64,000 bases of DNA from Cavenderia fasciculata (taxonomy: Eukaryota; Evosea; Eumycetozoa; Acytosteliales; Cavenderiaceae): NCBI RefSeq assembly GCF_000203815.1, contig NW_004457715.1, positions 186,001-250,000 of the forward strand, given 5' to 3'. The position numbers and the translations under genes were made by a program. The notes below the pieces were generated by a model. That model saw only the letters and a program-made list of their open reading frames with translations. It was not told where the DNA came from and ran no database searches. Position 1 is the first letter of the stretch. The number at the start of each line of letters is the position of its first letter. Below are positions 21,188-34,633 of this stretch, piece by piece.

Positions 21188-24100
21188 TTAGATTAAAATA
21201 ATTGTGAATAACACTACTAATAATAGTAATGCAGAGGTATATTGTTGTTGTTGGATGGTTGATGCAGTTGAAGGATATAAATCTAAAGTTGTAGTTTCGA
21301 TGGTTGATTGACCGTCCAATGCATCATCTCCTGTCTTTTGAGCAGTCACTCTAATACTGTAAGTAGTCTTGGGTGTCAACTCTGTAAAATCACAATATAG
21401 ATAGTTGTTGTTGTTGTTGTTGACATGACAAGTATCAACCCAAATAGAGTTTATGAGAATACTTGCAATATAAGAGTCGGCACCATCAACCATAGTCCAA
21501 TTAGTCATAATCGATTCTGTATCTGGAGTGACAGTGATGACTGGATTACTTAATCTTGGAATATACTCAAATATAGTACTATTACTAACATCATCTGATG
21601 ATTGTTGTCCTTTAGATGCAATGACTTGGATGGTGTAGTTGGCTGGTGTGGAAGACTCGGTTGTTGTAAAAGTATAGGTTATACTTTCTTTAGTGATTAA
21701 AGTCTCACCACTAATAAGTTGGTCATTCAACTTGACCTTGTACATTGTTGGAATGGTTGGGTTACCACCCTTGCAAGAATAACTAATGACTAGACCACCG
21801 TTGTTTGGACTGGCGGTGACAGTGATAGTTGGTGGTTGAAGTGGGTATTGGTAAGTGACAGATGTCGATCCTTCAGAGGTCATTGCACCATTGGTTGCAA
21901 TTACTTGGATTTGGTAAGTTGCCCAAGTCTCTGATTCAACCTTTGTAAATTGGTAGCTTGCCTGTCCACTTGCATCATTGGTGACCAATGATTGGCCATT
22001 CACAGTGACTGCATAGACAGTGGTAATGGACTGACTACCTCCAGCTGAATGGTATTGGATAGAGATACCGGTACTACCTACATTGGTCGCATTGACAACT
22101 AATGGTTCGAGTGGTGGTATAAAGGTATACGATATAGTTGATTGTGATGACATTTGACCATTTGTAGCTTGGACTGTAATTGCAAAGACTGTTTCACTGT
22201 CTGATTGTTCTGCTGTTAAAGTATATACAGCTTGTCCAGTTGTATCATCAGTTACTAATGATTGACCATCTACAGTCACAGCGTAACTAGTTGGTGTATC
22301 TTTCTTTCCTCCACTAGTTGTATACTTTATAGTCAATGATTCACTACCTGTTGGAGTGACTTGAATGATTGGATTGGTCAATACTGGAATATAAGTAATT
22401 GACTTGGATCCTTGCGACGACATTTGACCATTAGTTGCAACAACACTGATTTGATAGGTTGCATCAGTATTGGATTCAGTGCTTGTAAATGTATAAGTTG
22501 CTTGTCCACTCACATCATTGGTGACCAAAGATTGACTATTGACAGTGACTGCATAAGTAGTAGTAATAGACTCACTACCACCATTGGCATGGTATTGAAT
22601 AGATATACCAGTATTATCGGTTATACTAGCATCGATAGTTGGAGTCAAGAGTGGTGGAATAAATGTAAAGGTAGTGTATGATTGAGTTGACATTGCACCA
22701 TTGGTAGCTTGGACTGAAATAGCAAAGATTGTTTCACTTTCAGATTGTTGTGCTGTTAAAGTATATACAGCTTGTTCAGTTGTATCATCAGTTACTAATG
22801 ATTGACCATCTACAGTCACATCGTAACTAGTTGGTGTATCTTTCTTTCCTCCACTAGTTGTATACTTTATAGTCAATGATTCACTACCAGTAGCAGTCAC
22901 TTGGATAATTGGACTGGTCAATACTGGAATATAAGTAATTGATTTGTATCCTTGCGTTGACATTTGACCATTGGTTGCAACAACTGCAATTTGATAGGTT
23001 GCATCAGTATTGGATTCTGAGCTTGTGAATGTATAGGTTGCTTGTCCAGTTGTGTCACCAGTGACTAAAGATTGACCATTGACAGTGACTGCATAAGTAG
23101 TAGTAATGGATACACTACCACCATCTGCATGGTATTGAATAGAGATACCGGTACTATCAACAATGGTAGCAGAAACAATTGTTTCTTGAAGTGGTGGAAT
23201 ATAGTTGATAGAGGTGGATGCCTGGGTTGACATTGGACCATTTCTAGCTTCAACTGTGATTTGGTAGGTTGCATCATTGGAAGCTTGTTGTGATGAGAAT
23301 ACATAGGTATAGGAACCAGTAGTATCTGATGTTATAGCCACTACACCGTTGATAGAGACATCGTAGGATGTTGGGAGACGGGTGTCCCCACCAGTGGTAG
23401 AGTAGGTGATGACAATACCTTGAGAGGTTGCAGATGCAGAGATGGAGGGGTTGGAGAGTGGTACAATATAAGTGACCGATGTTGAAGCTTGTGCAGTTAG
23501 TTGACCATTGTTGGCAACGACTAGGATATTGAGAGTGGTTTGGACTTGTTGTTGGGCTGGTGTCAAGGTGTATTGGATGGATCCTGTAGTGTCTGCAGAT
23601 ACAATAGACTGACCATTGACAGAGACTGCATAAGTGGTGGTAGTTGTCTTGCTTCCACCGGTGGACGAGTATCCGATCGATACAACTACACCATCCAAAG
23701 TGGCAGAGACAACTGGGTTGGTCAATGGAGTAGGAGATAATTGTTGCTCGATTTGTTGGACTGCAGAGAAGGAACCACTATTGTATACTTGTAATGTAAT
23801 GATAGCAGTTGTTTCAGGGACAAGATCGGTAAACGTTAATGTCGAAATACCAGTATAGGTAGTTTCAACACCACCATTCAACGTTACAATATATACAGTA
23901 TCTGAAGAGGTGATGCCACCAACACTTGCAAATACAATAGTCACCGAGGTATGTGTAAATGTAGTGACCTTGAATTGAGAGATAGTTGGTAACGCGTACG
24001 ATACAATGGTCGAAGAGGTTGAAGTCGAATCTACATTATTGATTGTATCAACCGTCACAATATTAGATGATCCAGGTACAACAGTAACTGTACATAATTG

Positions 24101-27100
24101 ACTTGGACAAGAGCTAGATGGAACAACTTTACTATTCAATTTGACAGTTGTTACAGTTTCACCTGGAACACCTCCACTCGATGCATAACTAAATGAAATC
24201 CAAGTCATATTGGTTGTAACAGGTGTGATGGATGGTGTAGACAATACAGGATAGGTAACAATTGATGGACTGGTAAAAGTTGAAGTGTATTTACCGTCAG
24301 TTGCACGAACAGCCAATACATAAGAAGTGGATGGAGTAGTTTTGATTGTACAGGTCGACGATACAGTTACACCTTGACAATTGGCAACTGGTGATCCATT
24401 TGCAGACACATAAATCAATACCAACGCTGCATTTCCTCCACTAACAGAATACCCAATAGTAATCGACTTTGATTTGACAATTGATGATGTCAAGGTTGGT
24501 GTTTGGATGACTGGATAGTAGACGATTGATGCAGAGTTTTGTGAGGTCATTGCTCCATTACTTGCAACTACTAGTATAGTATAGGTAGCTTGTTGGGTTT
24601 GTTGTTGAGAGGATAGCGTGAAACGGGTCAATCCAGTGCTGTCATTGTCAGATACCAACTGTCCATTGACAGACACGTCATAGGTGGTTGTTATGGCAGT
24701 GCTACCTCCCTTGGCCGAGTAGGTAATGGTGATACCAGTGGCATCATAGACTGGCGAGAGGGTTGGCATGGCAAGATCGGGAATATAGACAATCGAGGTG
24801 GTTTCAGAGCTTGTGAGAGCTCCATTGGTGGCAGTGACTATGATACTCAATGTGGTTTGGGTACTTGTCTGAGCAGGTGTCAGTGTGTAGGTGGCAGTAC
24901 CAGTAGTGTCACCAGTGACGACAGATGTACCTGCGACAGTGACAGCATAGGTGGTTGTAGTTCCAATATATCCACCCGTAGTACTATATGTGATGGTTAG
25001 TTGGTTGTTGGCTCTATTGATGGATGCTCCAACGATTGGAGTTGATAATGGGGTTGGATTTAGCTTTTGAACCATTGATTTGGTCGTAGAGGATGACCCA
25101 CTATTCCAAACATACAGTCCAATGACTGCAGTTGACTCTGGAACAAGCCCAGTGAATGTGTAGGTGGTGTAGGTGGATGTGGTGGATGCAGGGATGACAA
25201 CTGCTGGAGTACCAATCAGTGTAATCACATAGAGGTATGTTTCGGTTGGCACACCACCCGTGTATGAGAGTCGGAGGGTGATAGAGTTGCTCGTGACACT
25301 AGTGATGACTGGGTCGACCGATGGAACAGGGTATGATTGCAAGACGATGGATTGGACGGGTGGAGCATCCAAATTGTTGGTTGCAGCGACTGTTATGGCA
25401 TTGCTCGATGCTGGAGCAACCGATACTGTGCAGCTGGCTGGCAAACACGTCGATCCTTGTGTAACTGTATTTCCATTCAACTTGACCAAATAGACAGTCT
25501 CGCCGGGCACACCACCAGCCGAGTTGAATGAAAAAGAGACAGTTGTAATGTTTAACACGCCTGGTGTAAGAACTGGTGGTTGCAAGTTGGCATAAGTAGT
25601 GAATGGAGTGACACTAGATACCACGACAATCCCACTATTCGATGAGGTTACTTTAATTTGATACAAAGTATTTGGTTGAGTTACAATATTACATGAACGT
25701 GACGAGTAGGGTAGATTGATACATCCAGTATAGTCTACACCGTTGACGTTGTAGGTAGAGACAGTCAAAGCAGGGTTACCACCATTGACAGTAAAAGTTG
25801 CGAGAATTGATGTAACCTTGACGGTAGCAGTGACCAATGGCGTAGTGATAGCATCCCATAGGTAAACAGACTGTTGGTTATTAGTTGTTTCCTGACCATT
25901 GACAGCCACAACCTTGACTATATAGGTTTCCAATGTTGTCAATCCAGATACTGTACATTGTTTTCCAGCAATGTTTGTACATGTAGTCACAGCAGTTCCA
26001 TTCAAATAGACAGAGTAGGTAGTTGACAACAAACCTCCAAATGTATCATATGACACTACTATACCGGTTGGACTTGGTGACAATGTAACGACAGGTACTG
26101 AAAGCGCACCAATAGTGACTGTTTTCTGTGGACTAACCTCTGCTGTATTAGTTACCGACACACCCACCTTTAATCCAAATCCAAGTGACGCTGTAATTTT
26201 ACAAGTAGTCTCAACGATATTATTACAATTAGATACGATCACTCCATTATAATATACTTGGTAGGTACTTGTTGCAGTTGTAAATCCACCCGATGAAGAA
26301 TAATCAACTACAACCCATTGTAAATTTGGATCAAGTGATGAAATCACAAGTGTCTCGATAACTGGTACTAAATGAATGAATTAAAAACAAAAAGGGAGTG
26401 TATGTTAGCTATGAGTGACATTCAAAGTTGTTTGTTTGTTTTGTTTGTATTTGTTTTATGTGACATACGAGGAATTAAATTAATAGTTGCACTTTGATTG
26501 GTTGGAGAGGGGGTGACTGTGAGACCGGCCATATTGAATACAACATAGGTTGGAGTATTTGGTTTGGCATTGGACACAATTCCACTGGCCCATTTTCCGG
26601 TACCGACGACTGAATCAGCAATCGATGAGAATGTCAGGGCATCGGCAACCCACATATAACGACGTCGTGGAAACTGGTATCCTGTGATTGTTACACCGTC
26701 GGCTGGCAATTGATATCTACGGTATCCCTGGACAATAGGTGTTTGGATGATGATTTGTGTATTGGTTGGAAGACATGCAAATGTAAACCAAGATGGTGTC
26801 GATGGCACTGGCAAAGAACAAGTGGCTGCAATAGTCTGTGTATCTGTACTACAACCAGTACTGGTTGTTGCTACATTGGACATAATAACACTCTTTCCAT
26901 CATCACTCTTTCTAAAACTTGCATAAACATTACTCTTTGGTTCAACCAATCTACACTTTCCATCATTTAAAATTGCATGTGTAATTGGTGTTGGTTCTGT
27001 ACAACTAAAATGAAATTAATTAAATCAATTAAATAAGAGTCAATAAATAAATAGATTTGATTTGATTTTTGATTTGAATTGATTTAAATTTACCTTCTAA

Positions 27101-27509
27101 CACGTTCAAAATAAAGAGCATTGTCAGATGGAACAGCTGGAACAGTTGCATATTCATAAAGAGTATCTGTAGCCGTATCACAATTGGGTTGTGAGTTTGA
27201 AACGAGTACTGTCGTAGTGCCAGTACCTGCACAAGTCAAACTGGCAGCATACGTGTATTTGGTGGAATAAAGTTGGCCTCCAACAACCTCTGTCAGCACT
27301 TTAAAAGAGTCTACTCCATTCAACGATGCAAAACATTGATTTGAAGGAAACGATATGACTGATTTTGGAAGTGATGGTTTAAAAACACATGGTGTCTTCA
27401 TATTCAACCAATATGAATCAAATTGTCCATTTACTTGTTGTTGTTCATTTAATGTTAATAGTAACAATAAAGTTGTTACTATTAATGTACTGTGTTTACC
27501 AAACATCAT
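21188..27509 (-). CDS. Very large secreted or surface protein of fibronectin-III-like repeats
   Basis: Three exons, 27509-27094, 27004-26469 and 26367-21188, give 2043 residues. Residues 1-28 are a signal peptide (STLIVTTLLLLLTL). The first 330 residues are a Cys-containing region. From there on about 20 domains of 80-95 residues follow, each with the pattern '(V/I)xxxYSxxGG...TTYxVxVNGQ...Y(T/I)(L/I)xVxAxNGxxxS', i.e. Fn3-like beta sandwiches of about 7 strands. In bases 22051-23131 domains alternate as two types in an exact 540-bp unit. The C-terminus is a hydrophobic stretch (ALLLLVVLFTIILI) ending the protein, so a GPI anchor or membrane anchor is likely. Expected role: cell-surface adhesion or recognition, inferred. 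No known dictyostelid family is recognised with certainty. Confidence 0.8.
22051..23140 (-). repeat. 540-bp (180-residue) higher-order repeat inside the Fn3-like gene
   Basis: The sequence GGTATTG(A/G)ATAG anchors at 22051, 22591 and 23131, exactly 540 bp apart. Each unit holds two Fn3-like domains, one with ISIQYHxxGG and one with LTIKYTTSGGKKDTPTSY. The DNA is highly similar between units, pointing to recent tandem duplication of a domain pair. Confidence 0.85.
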
Positions 27510-28471
27510 AATAATTTTTGTATTTTTTTGACTCTCTAACTCTCCTCTCTCTTTTTTTTTTAATTTATATAAATAGATATGTGATCAGACAAGATAAGAT
27601 ATGATAGATAAAGATAGAGATATGATGATAGAGATAATTTATAAATAAATAAAATGTATTGTTGGTGATGATGATGATGATGACCTAAAAGAAGACGAGT
27701 GAGTGCAACCAACCGACCTAACCAAATTAAATAGGCTATGGGTAGGTTAGGTTGGTGGCCAAACCTTTAGTCAAGGTCAGACTGAGCAGGCTGGTCTGTC
27801 TCTCTTGTTTGTTGACCACCCACAACGAAACGGTTGGTGTATCATATGATGTGTTGAGGAGGATGACGACGACGCTGCTTTCGACATTCTCAAAGCTCGT
27901 CGATCGATCGGCTTTTTTAACGACATCGAGATTACTCAACGACATTTCCCCGGGAATCCTTGGAGTCGACTGATACCATCGATAGGTGGTCTGAGCTAGT
28001 TCCAGGGACTACTTGTAGGGAGGTGATTCGTGTCAAGTATTATAATACTTAAGTATATCTTGATTGTTGTTGTTATTGTTGTTCTACATATGCACTTTAT
28101 TTTAAGTGTTGTGATAATTTTATTAATATTGAGTGCTGTGCATGAGACTATGAAAGTCTATCATTCAATGGATCTATTTATATCTATACTATACATTACG
28201 TCCAGATACAACAACAACAACATCTGTCCTTTATGAGGGGATTAAAAGTAAAGTATTTTAAAGACATACTACAAACCACATTACGAGGCCAGGCAGTAAT
28301 ACTCAGTGGCCTGATAAAAAAAACGAAAAGTTTGTTTCAGGCACAAGAAGCCATTATCATCTTTAAATATATTTTAGTCTTGTTTGAGCTAACTGTAGTA
28401 TACATTATAACTTTTCAAGAAGATCTATATATTTTTATTTATTATCTAACACTATATTAGAGAGAGAATAC
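27510..28471. other. Intergenic region between the Fn3-like gene and the zinc-knuckle fragment
   Basis: About 960 bp. A G/C-richer block (27715-28025) holds an open minus-strand stretch of roughly 90 codons ending at 27736 (RIPGEMSLSNLDVVKKADRS...) that looks coding but matches no family I know; it could be debris of a mobile element. The rest is A/T-rich. No promoter element is recognised beyond T-runs near 27530-27561. Confidence 0.35.
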
Positions 28472-28942
28472 ATGGGAATGGAAAACAAGCTTTGTATTGA
28501 GAATGCTACCCATCCATTGTTTGACTCTTGGCCCTACAGAGCTGTACCGAAGAAGTTGTCACATAACCCGAAACTCGCCTGGAATATAAACAAGGTACAA
28601 GGCACGAATGGTACAGCAGTTCGCAAGTTCCTCCTAGGTCTCAAGAAACCAGTACCTAACGAATGGTCCTCCAGAAACCTCATCACACACAACGATCTAA
28701 AGAAACCAAAGAAGTTATGTGAACAGTGTAGTACAACTAATCACAACACAGTAGACTGTCAATTCCGTAATGCACCACCATCACGTTCAAATGGGACAGC
28801 AAATGATACATACACCAATCAGAACAAACAACAAAACCACCATGGTCGCGAGGGTCGTCAATCCAACTTGTCGATTGTATCTGATATTGTGATCAGAGAT
28901 TGACCAATAGAGATCATGATATCCGATACAATCGACAAGTTG
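28472..28942 (+). mobile_element. Fossil fragment with Gag-like zinc knuckle and terminal hairpin
   Basis: A plus-strand frame to 28903 carries a CCHC zinc knuckle (CEQCSTTNHNTVDC, pattern CX2CX4HX4C), the signature of Gag-type nucleic-acid-binding proteins of retroelements, preceded by a basic region. Its 3' end overlaps a strong inverted repeat (28864-28894 with 28912-28942). No reverse transcriptase, integrase or long terminal repeat is seen nearby, so this looks like an isolated and broken remnant. The family (DIRS-like, LTR or other) cannot be told. It is a fossil of uncertain, probably moderate, age; a domesticated small gene is a less likely alternative. Confidence 0.4.
28864..28942. 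repeat. Inverted repeat (31-bp arms, 17-nt loop)
   Basis: Arms 28864-28894 and 28912-28942 pair at 28 of 31 positions, with a perfect outer 18 bp (CAACTTGTCGATTGTATC). It lies across the end of the zinc-knuckle frame. It may mark an element end or form a transcript hairpin. Confidence 0.8.
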
Positions 28943-29075
28943 TCAGGTCACTTTCACTTACAAAATGAACAAAGCTGACTGGTATTATAAGTTCTATGTA
29001 TACATATATATAATATTTATTTATTTATACACTTATTATTATTTATTAACAATATTTTGATCTAAAAATAGTAGG

Positions 29076-32000
29076 TTAATTCATTTTGGATAGTTGGATA
29101 AAGTTGTTTCTTTTTTTGTTGTTTTCTTTCTTTTTAAATATGATCATCGACGTGATGATAATAGCAGCAGCAACTATACAAGATACAACAATAGCAATGA
29201 CAAGTAGGTTGTTGTTACTCGATTCTATATGCGCGATATCACATTGGTCTCCTTTTCCAAATATTTCACGGTCAATTTGAAGAGGTGTGAAATTAGGATC
29301 AATCAAACATAGTTGACATTGTGGAAGATGAATACCAATCAATACAATCGATTGTTGATCATTGATTCTAGTTGTGTTGATTAATTCTATTTTGGAGTAC
29401 GTTGATTTGTTGTTGTCTGATATTACAAATGGTAGGAATTGTCCAAAGAATTGAATATCATCGTTGGTGATGATTCGAATAAATTCAATTGAATCACTAT
29501 CTTGGAATGATTGGAATGTTTCCACTTGATTGATTGATCCATCACATCCAATAATAGTTTGATTATTATTAATTGTGGTTGAGAATAATACAACGAGATG
29601 TGGTGATTCTGATACTGTTGAATAGGGCCAATCTTTAATTGATACTGTTGATTTAATACTATTATTACCAATATAAATACTTTCATCTCCAAATTGAATG
29701 GTTCTATTACCGTTATTTGATATTTCAATGGTTGATTTAATATCAGTGTTTGAAAATATATTCTGTACATTATTATTTGTCGATAATTGATATTCTAATG
29801 ATTTAAATTGTTGATCTGTTGTTGATGTTGTTGTTGATGTGGTATCAGTATAATTATTCCAATTATTAGTTGTATGTAATTCTTTAATTGTTTGATTATT
29901 AATATCCAATTCTTGAATTGCAATCATTGAGAATTCGAATCTATAATCATCACCAATTCCAAATGATATCGTTGGATTGTTCAAGTGTATGATTGATTTC
30001 AAATCTTGATCGATTGATATTTTAAATTTACAATCATCATACCATTCCAAAGGAACGCATTGACACTTTCCATCAACACATTTACCATGACCACTACAAT
30101 TATTTGTTCTAACCATACACTCTTCATCATCGGTTGGTATTGGATATGGTATGAATAATAATGTATTGGATGAATAATCTCCATTTGGTATGTTGATTGT
30201 GATACTTGTTTCACCAGGTTGCGGTGTTTCATCAAAGTTACATTCAATCATTGTTTCATTGGATTGTACAATACTACAAAAGTTGGGATTACTGGCATCG
30301 TTGATATAGATTGATCCTTGATGCGAATTAATTCCAAAATGACCATTTAAAATCATTGATGTTGGTGGAGATGTTGGTGTTGGTTGGGATATTGACTCTG
30401 CCAATAATCTAATAAATTTGGTTGATATTAATTGAATCGATGATACAATTGCTTTTGAAAATAAAATAAATCATATGATTAGTATTATTATTAAGTTGAT
30501 AAATAATACAATGTAACTTATATAACATACTTGGATAAGGAATAATAGTAGTAGTTGTATAAACTCCATTGGGTACATTGATTCTAAGGGTATTTCTCCC
30601 AGGTGTTGGTTGACTATCAAATTGACATTGAATAGAAACATTACTTGATTGTTTAATCGAACAGGTGTATGAACCAATCAATGAGGTCATCAATATAGAA
30701 CCTTTGTCAGAGTTGACTCCAAAATAACCATTTAAATTCATATACTTTGGTGGATAGGTAATCGGTTCAAATGTTGTTGATATTATATTGGCTTAAGAAT
30801 AATAAATATAATTAATTGATTGATAATAATACAAATATTATTTAACAGATACATACTCCTAGGAAAAGGAATAGATAATAATGATGAAGTAAAGTTTCCA
30901 TTTGGAAGTTGAACATAAAGTGTTGATGGACCTGATAATGGTGTTTTATCAAATTTACATTTGATCATAGTTTGACTTGATTCGATAATCGTACAGCCAT
31001 ACGGATCGGTAGGTGTGTTTATAAATATTGATCCTTGACTTGCATTCACTCCAAAATATCCATTTAAATTTAAATACAAAGGTGGATAGGTTGATGGCTC
31101 CAATGATAAAGATTTAACACTCGCTATAAATAATAAAGGTAATAAAATAGATTCATATTAAATTAATTATTTAATGATTATTAATTGCTATATCATCTAT
31201 ACTAAATATTTCAACATACTTGGATAAGGAATAGTTAATAAAGTACTCGAATTAAATTCTCCATTTGGTATGTTGATTGAAATGAATGTTGGACCAGGTA
31301 AAGGTATTCTGACAAATGAACATTTAATATTGGTTGGTGTTGAAGCAATAATATTACAATAATAACGATCTGTTTGATTATTGATGTATATCACTCCACT
31401 TCCAACATCCAATCCAAATATACCAATTAAATTTAAATATAAAGGTGGATAAGTTGGTGGTTCAAAACTATATGATCTTACATTTGCTATAAATGAATGA
31501 AATAAAGAATTAATAAAATAAAATCTAATTATGAATATTTTAGTTTTACATACTTGGAGGATAAGGAATAGATAATAATGAATCAGATGAATAATCACCA
31601 TTTGGTAATTTTAGATTTAAATTAATCGATCCAAATGGAAGAGTATCTGAATCTGTAATATTACATCTTATAAATGTTTGATTTGATTGAATTATAATAC
31701 ATGCATATTGATTGGTGTTGTTGTTTGGATTGGTCAATATAATCTCTCCATTATTTGAATACAATCCAAAATAACCATTGAAATTTAAGTATTGAGGTGG
31801 ATATGTTGTAGGTTCACTTATAATCTGAATCAATGTTGTTGCTAAAAAATAAATAAAGATTAATTAAATATTATTTATATTGATCAAGATGTAGTTGAAT
31901 AGTTTAATTACCTTTTTTATAGATATATGGAATGATTGTTTGATTATGAGCTTCATTATAAACATTTATATTTGATAATTGGTTGGTAGGATATTGATCG

Positions 32001-34357
32001 ATAGTACATATTATATAACCTGATTCATTCTTTTGAATGTGACATGGATACCCTCCAAATTCAATTTTAGGTTGGTATTGTTCAAAGTTGGGGAGTAGTG
32101 TATAACCGGTTGTCACTGATATCTTGTTGTATCGAGCGTCTAATGGTTCAATGGCTGATGATCCCATTGTAAATGTTGCATCATAGATTGTAAAATTAAA
32201 TGAAATATTTTCGTTCAATGAGATCGTTTTATTGACCACTGATCCAATCCCGATGTTTTGATCTATAGATCCTCTAAAATTGAAAATGAATTATTATGGT
32301 TAGAAATGAATATATATATTATAAAAAAATCGAGATAGTAGGATGATAAGCTTACTGTAATTTCTTGTTTGGATAAACTATGAAAAGGCCTGCACTGTCA
32401 CCCCATCCAATATTATCACCAGTGACCCAATATTGGTTATTAAATGCTGCCAATATGAATGAATCAATTTTGAAATTGTCTAAATAGTAAAAAGATTTAG
32501 ATTATTAACAAATTTGTTTGACAAGGATGATGATATATATTTAATTATATTTATACATACCAGTACATGGATAATTAGGAAATCTAGGACCATTGTACCG
32601 CCCACCTGTGCCAGCAGAGTAACATGGCCAACACGCAGGAACCATTGATACATTGGTGTCTCGTAAAATCAAAGAATTAATATAACAAAATTTTTGGTTA
32701 CTCAAGTCTCCAGTCAAATCAGTATTTCCAGATAGATCAAGATCCAATTTATAAGGATCATTATCAAGTAGATTAGGTAAAATACGTGTCATATTTCCAT
32801 ATCTTGCATCACTAATAATAATAGAATATATTAATTAGTTGTTGAAAAACATATATTTAATAAATAATAAAATAATTTAATAATTACATTTTTGTCAATG
32901 TTGATGGTAATGGATCATCGATATTGGTAGTTATAAACAAGGTACGACCATATAATATAAGTTTATCCAATGTAGTATAATGTGATATATTATTTGGTGA
33001 TATAAATTCTAAAGATGGTATATCTCTGGGAAAATGTTAAATAATAAGATGTCAGTATGCAGTCAGGTGTATTATTACTCAAACATACAATAATTTAATA
33101 TTCTGTGGATATTTAAATATAGCTTGAAAAGGAATATAATAATGCATATGTACTCCAAACCCTTTCAAACTATTAGATTCAACTTGAACTATTGTTTTGT
33201 TTTGACCTGATAAATAAATATTTCTTTTTTTTTTTGTGTTAGATATGAAAACAAATGGTATGAGTGTATATATAACATATTACATACAATTGGTCTAGTC
33301 TAGGATATGATATTTGGTCAATCAAAAGTATACCATCATCTTTAATAGCGTTGACGTTGATTGTAAAAGTAGTAAGTGATTTGGTATTCAAAAAGTAAAA
33401 TGGAAGTGTGATATTAACACCAATATTGGCTTGATAAAGTAGAGGTGGAAACGTCATTGAATTTCCAGTACCCACACTACTAACATTTGGTGAAAATATA
33501 TCCCTAAATAAATAATAATAATAATTAATATATATATATTTATCTTATCGTTTCCTTTGATGCTCATCAATTATTAGTTTGGACATAACAATTACAATTG
33601 TTCTAAAATAGGAAAGCCGTTGAATAAATGGTCGGGTATGCTTGTGACTCTAGAATCTCTCACATGAAAGCTGTACATCCTGGGGTATGACCCATTGACA
33701 AACATATCCAATACGTTGATATGTTGATGTTCTGTAGTTGGTGTTGTCGCCAAGTCGACATATAATACTTTGGGGAATACCAATGTCTTCAAATCTGGTA
33801 GTTCTGCTTGTCTTTGGGTGTAAAACATATCAAATGTTCTATTGTTGAGAGGAGAGGATTATGATGATTGGTGAGTCATTTATTCATTCACTCATTCTAT
33901 TGAGTGTAATAATAATATTATTATTATGTAATATATATATCTCTACATACATTGAAGTGATACGATTAGTAGTTTCATCACAGTAAAAATCACCATTGCG
34001 GCAACTCGGTGTCCCATACCTTCCATAGTAATTGTGAAGCCATAATGCCGAGTCAGCTAAAGTAAAGTAATAATACAAGATAGAGATAAAGAAACAAGTA
34101 AGATTAATAACAATGAATGATCTATATATCTATCTATCTATCTATCTATCATATTAATATTAAAACCTACCTTCGTCTGCAACGAAATCATCAGGTGACT
34201 GAGCAGTAACGAAATAAGATCTTGCTGCTGCTGATGATGATGATTGTTGATCATTACTTGTAATGATGATCACTATCAACGTGATCAAAACAACAATGAT
34301 ATGTGACCGTAGTGATGATGATAATCTACATTTCACTCTGCTGATTTGCTGCTGCAT
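29076..34357 (-). CDS. ComC/Tgr-like membrane protein: LRR region, IPT/TIG-type modules, EGF domain, TM (paralogue A)
   Basis: Fourteen exons on the minus strand (34357-34171, 34056-33951, 33838-33596, 33503-33288, 33206-33090, 33025-32888, 32811-32561, 32479-32356, 32273-31912, 31841-31554, 31486-31220, 31123-30857, 30791-30531, 30451-29076) add to exactly 1401 codons. Order: signal-anchor-like hydrophobic start; Cys pair region; leucine-rich stretch (VTSIPDHLFNGFP); IPT/TIG-like modules, several of them on single phase-matched exons of about 265 bp (TYPPxYLNxNGYFG...LPNGxxxSSxLxIPYP); one EGF-like domain (CMVRTNNCSGHGKCVDGKCQC); a conserved ectodomain (IYIGNNSIKSTVSIKDWPYS); TM helix (LLVIAIVVSCIVAAAIIITSM); short basic tail. 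Dictyostelid ComC/Tgr proteins act in cell-cell communication and recognition; that role is inferred here. Confidence 0.8.
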
Positions 34358-34510
34358 ACTTTAAACTACAAGAATTCTTAACACACAAACTTTTATTCCT
34401 CTTTCATAAACGAGTACTCACGAAACCCCCGCTTTCATCAAAAAATTAATTAATTAGTAAGTCGGCAACCTACCTCAAAGAGGAGCAGTCTCCAACCATT
34501 CATTCATTGG

Positions 34511-34511
<1 letters not shown>

Positions 34512-34541
<30 letters not shown>
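34512..34541. repeat. TA dinucleotide repeat
   Basis: About 30 bp of alternating A and T in the 276-bp spacer between the two ComC/Tgr-like genes (34358-34633). It lies in the promoter region of paralogue A. Confidence 0.9.
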
Positions 34542-34545
<4 letters not shown>

Positions 34546-34633
34546 TAGGTTTCTCACAGCTCTATGAAATAACAAAGGTTTCGACTGCTGTTATTATTTA
34601 TACATGTACATAATAATATTTAATTTAAATGAT

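Noticed and set aside
26422-27232. Separate genes at 26422-26949 and 27029-27232 next to the Fn3-like gene
   Set aside because: The first is exon 2 of the Fn3-like protein with clear splice ends; the second is an out-of-frame shadow of exon 1 plus intron.
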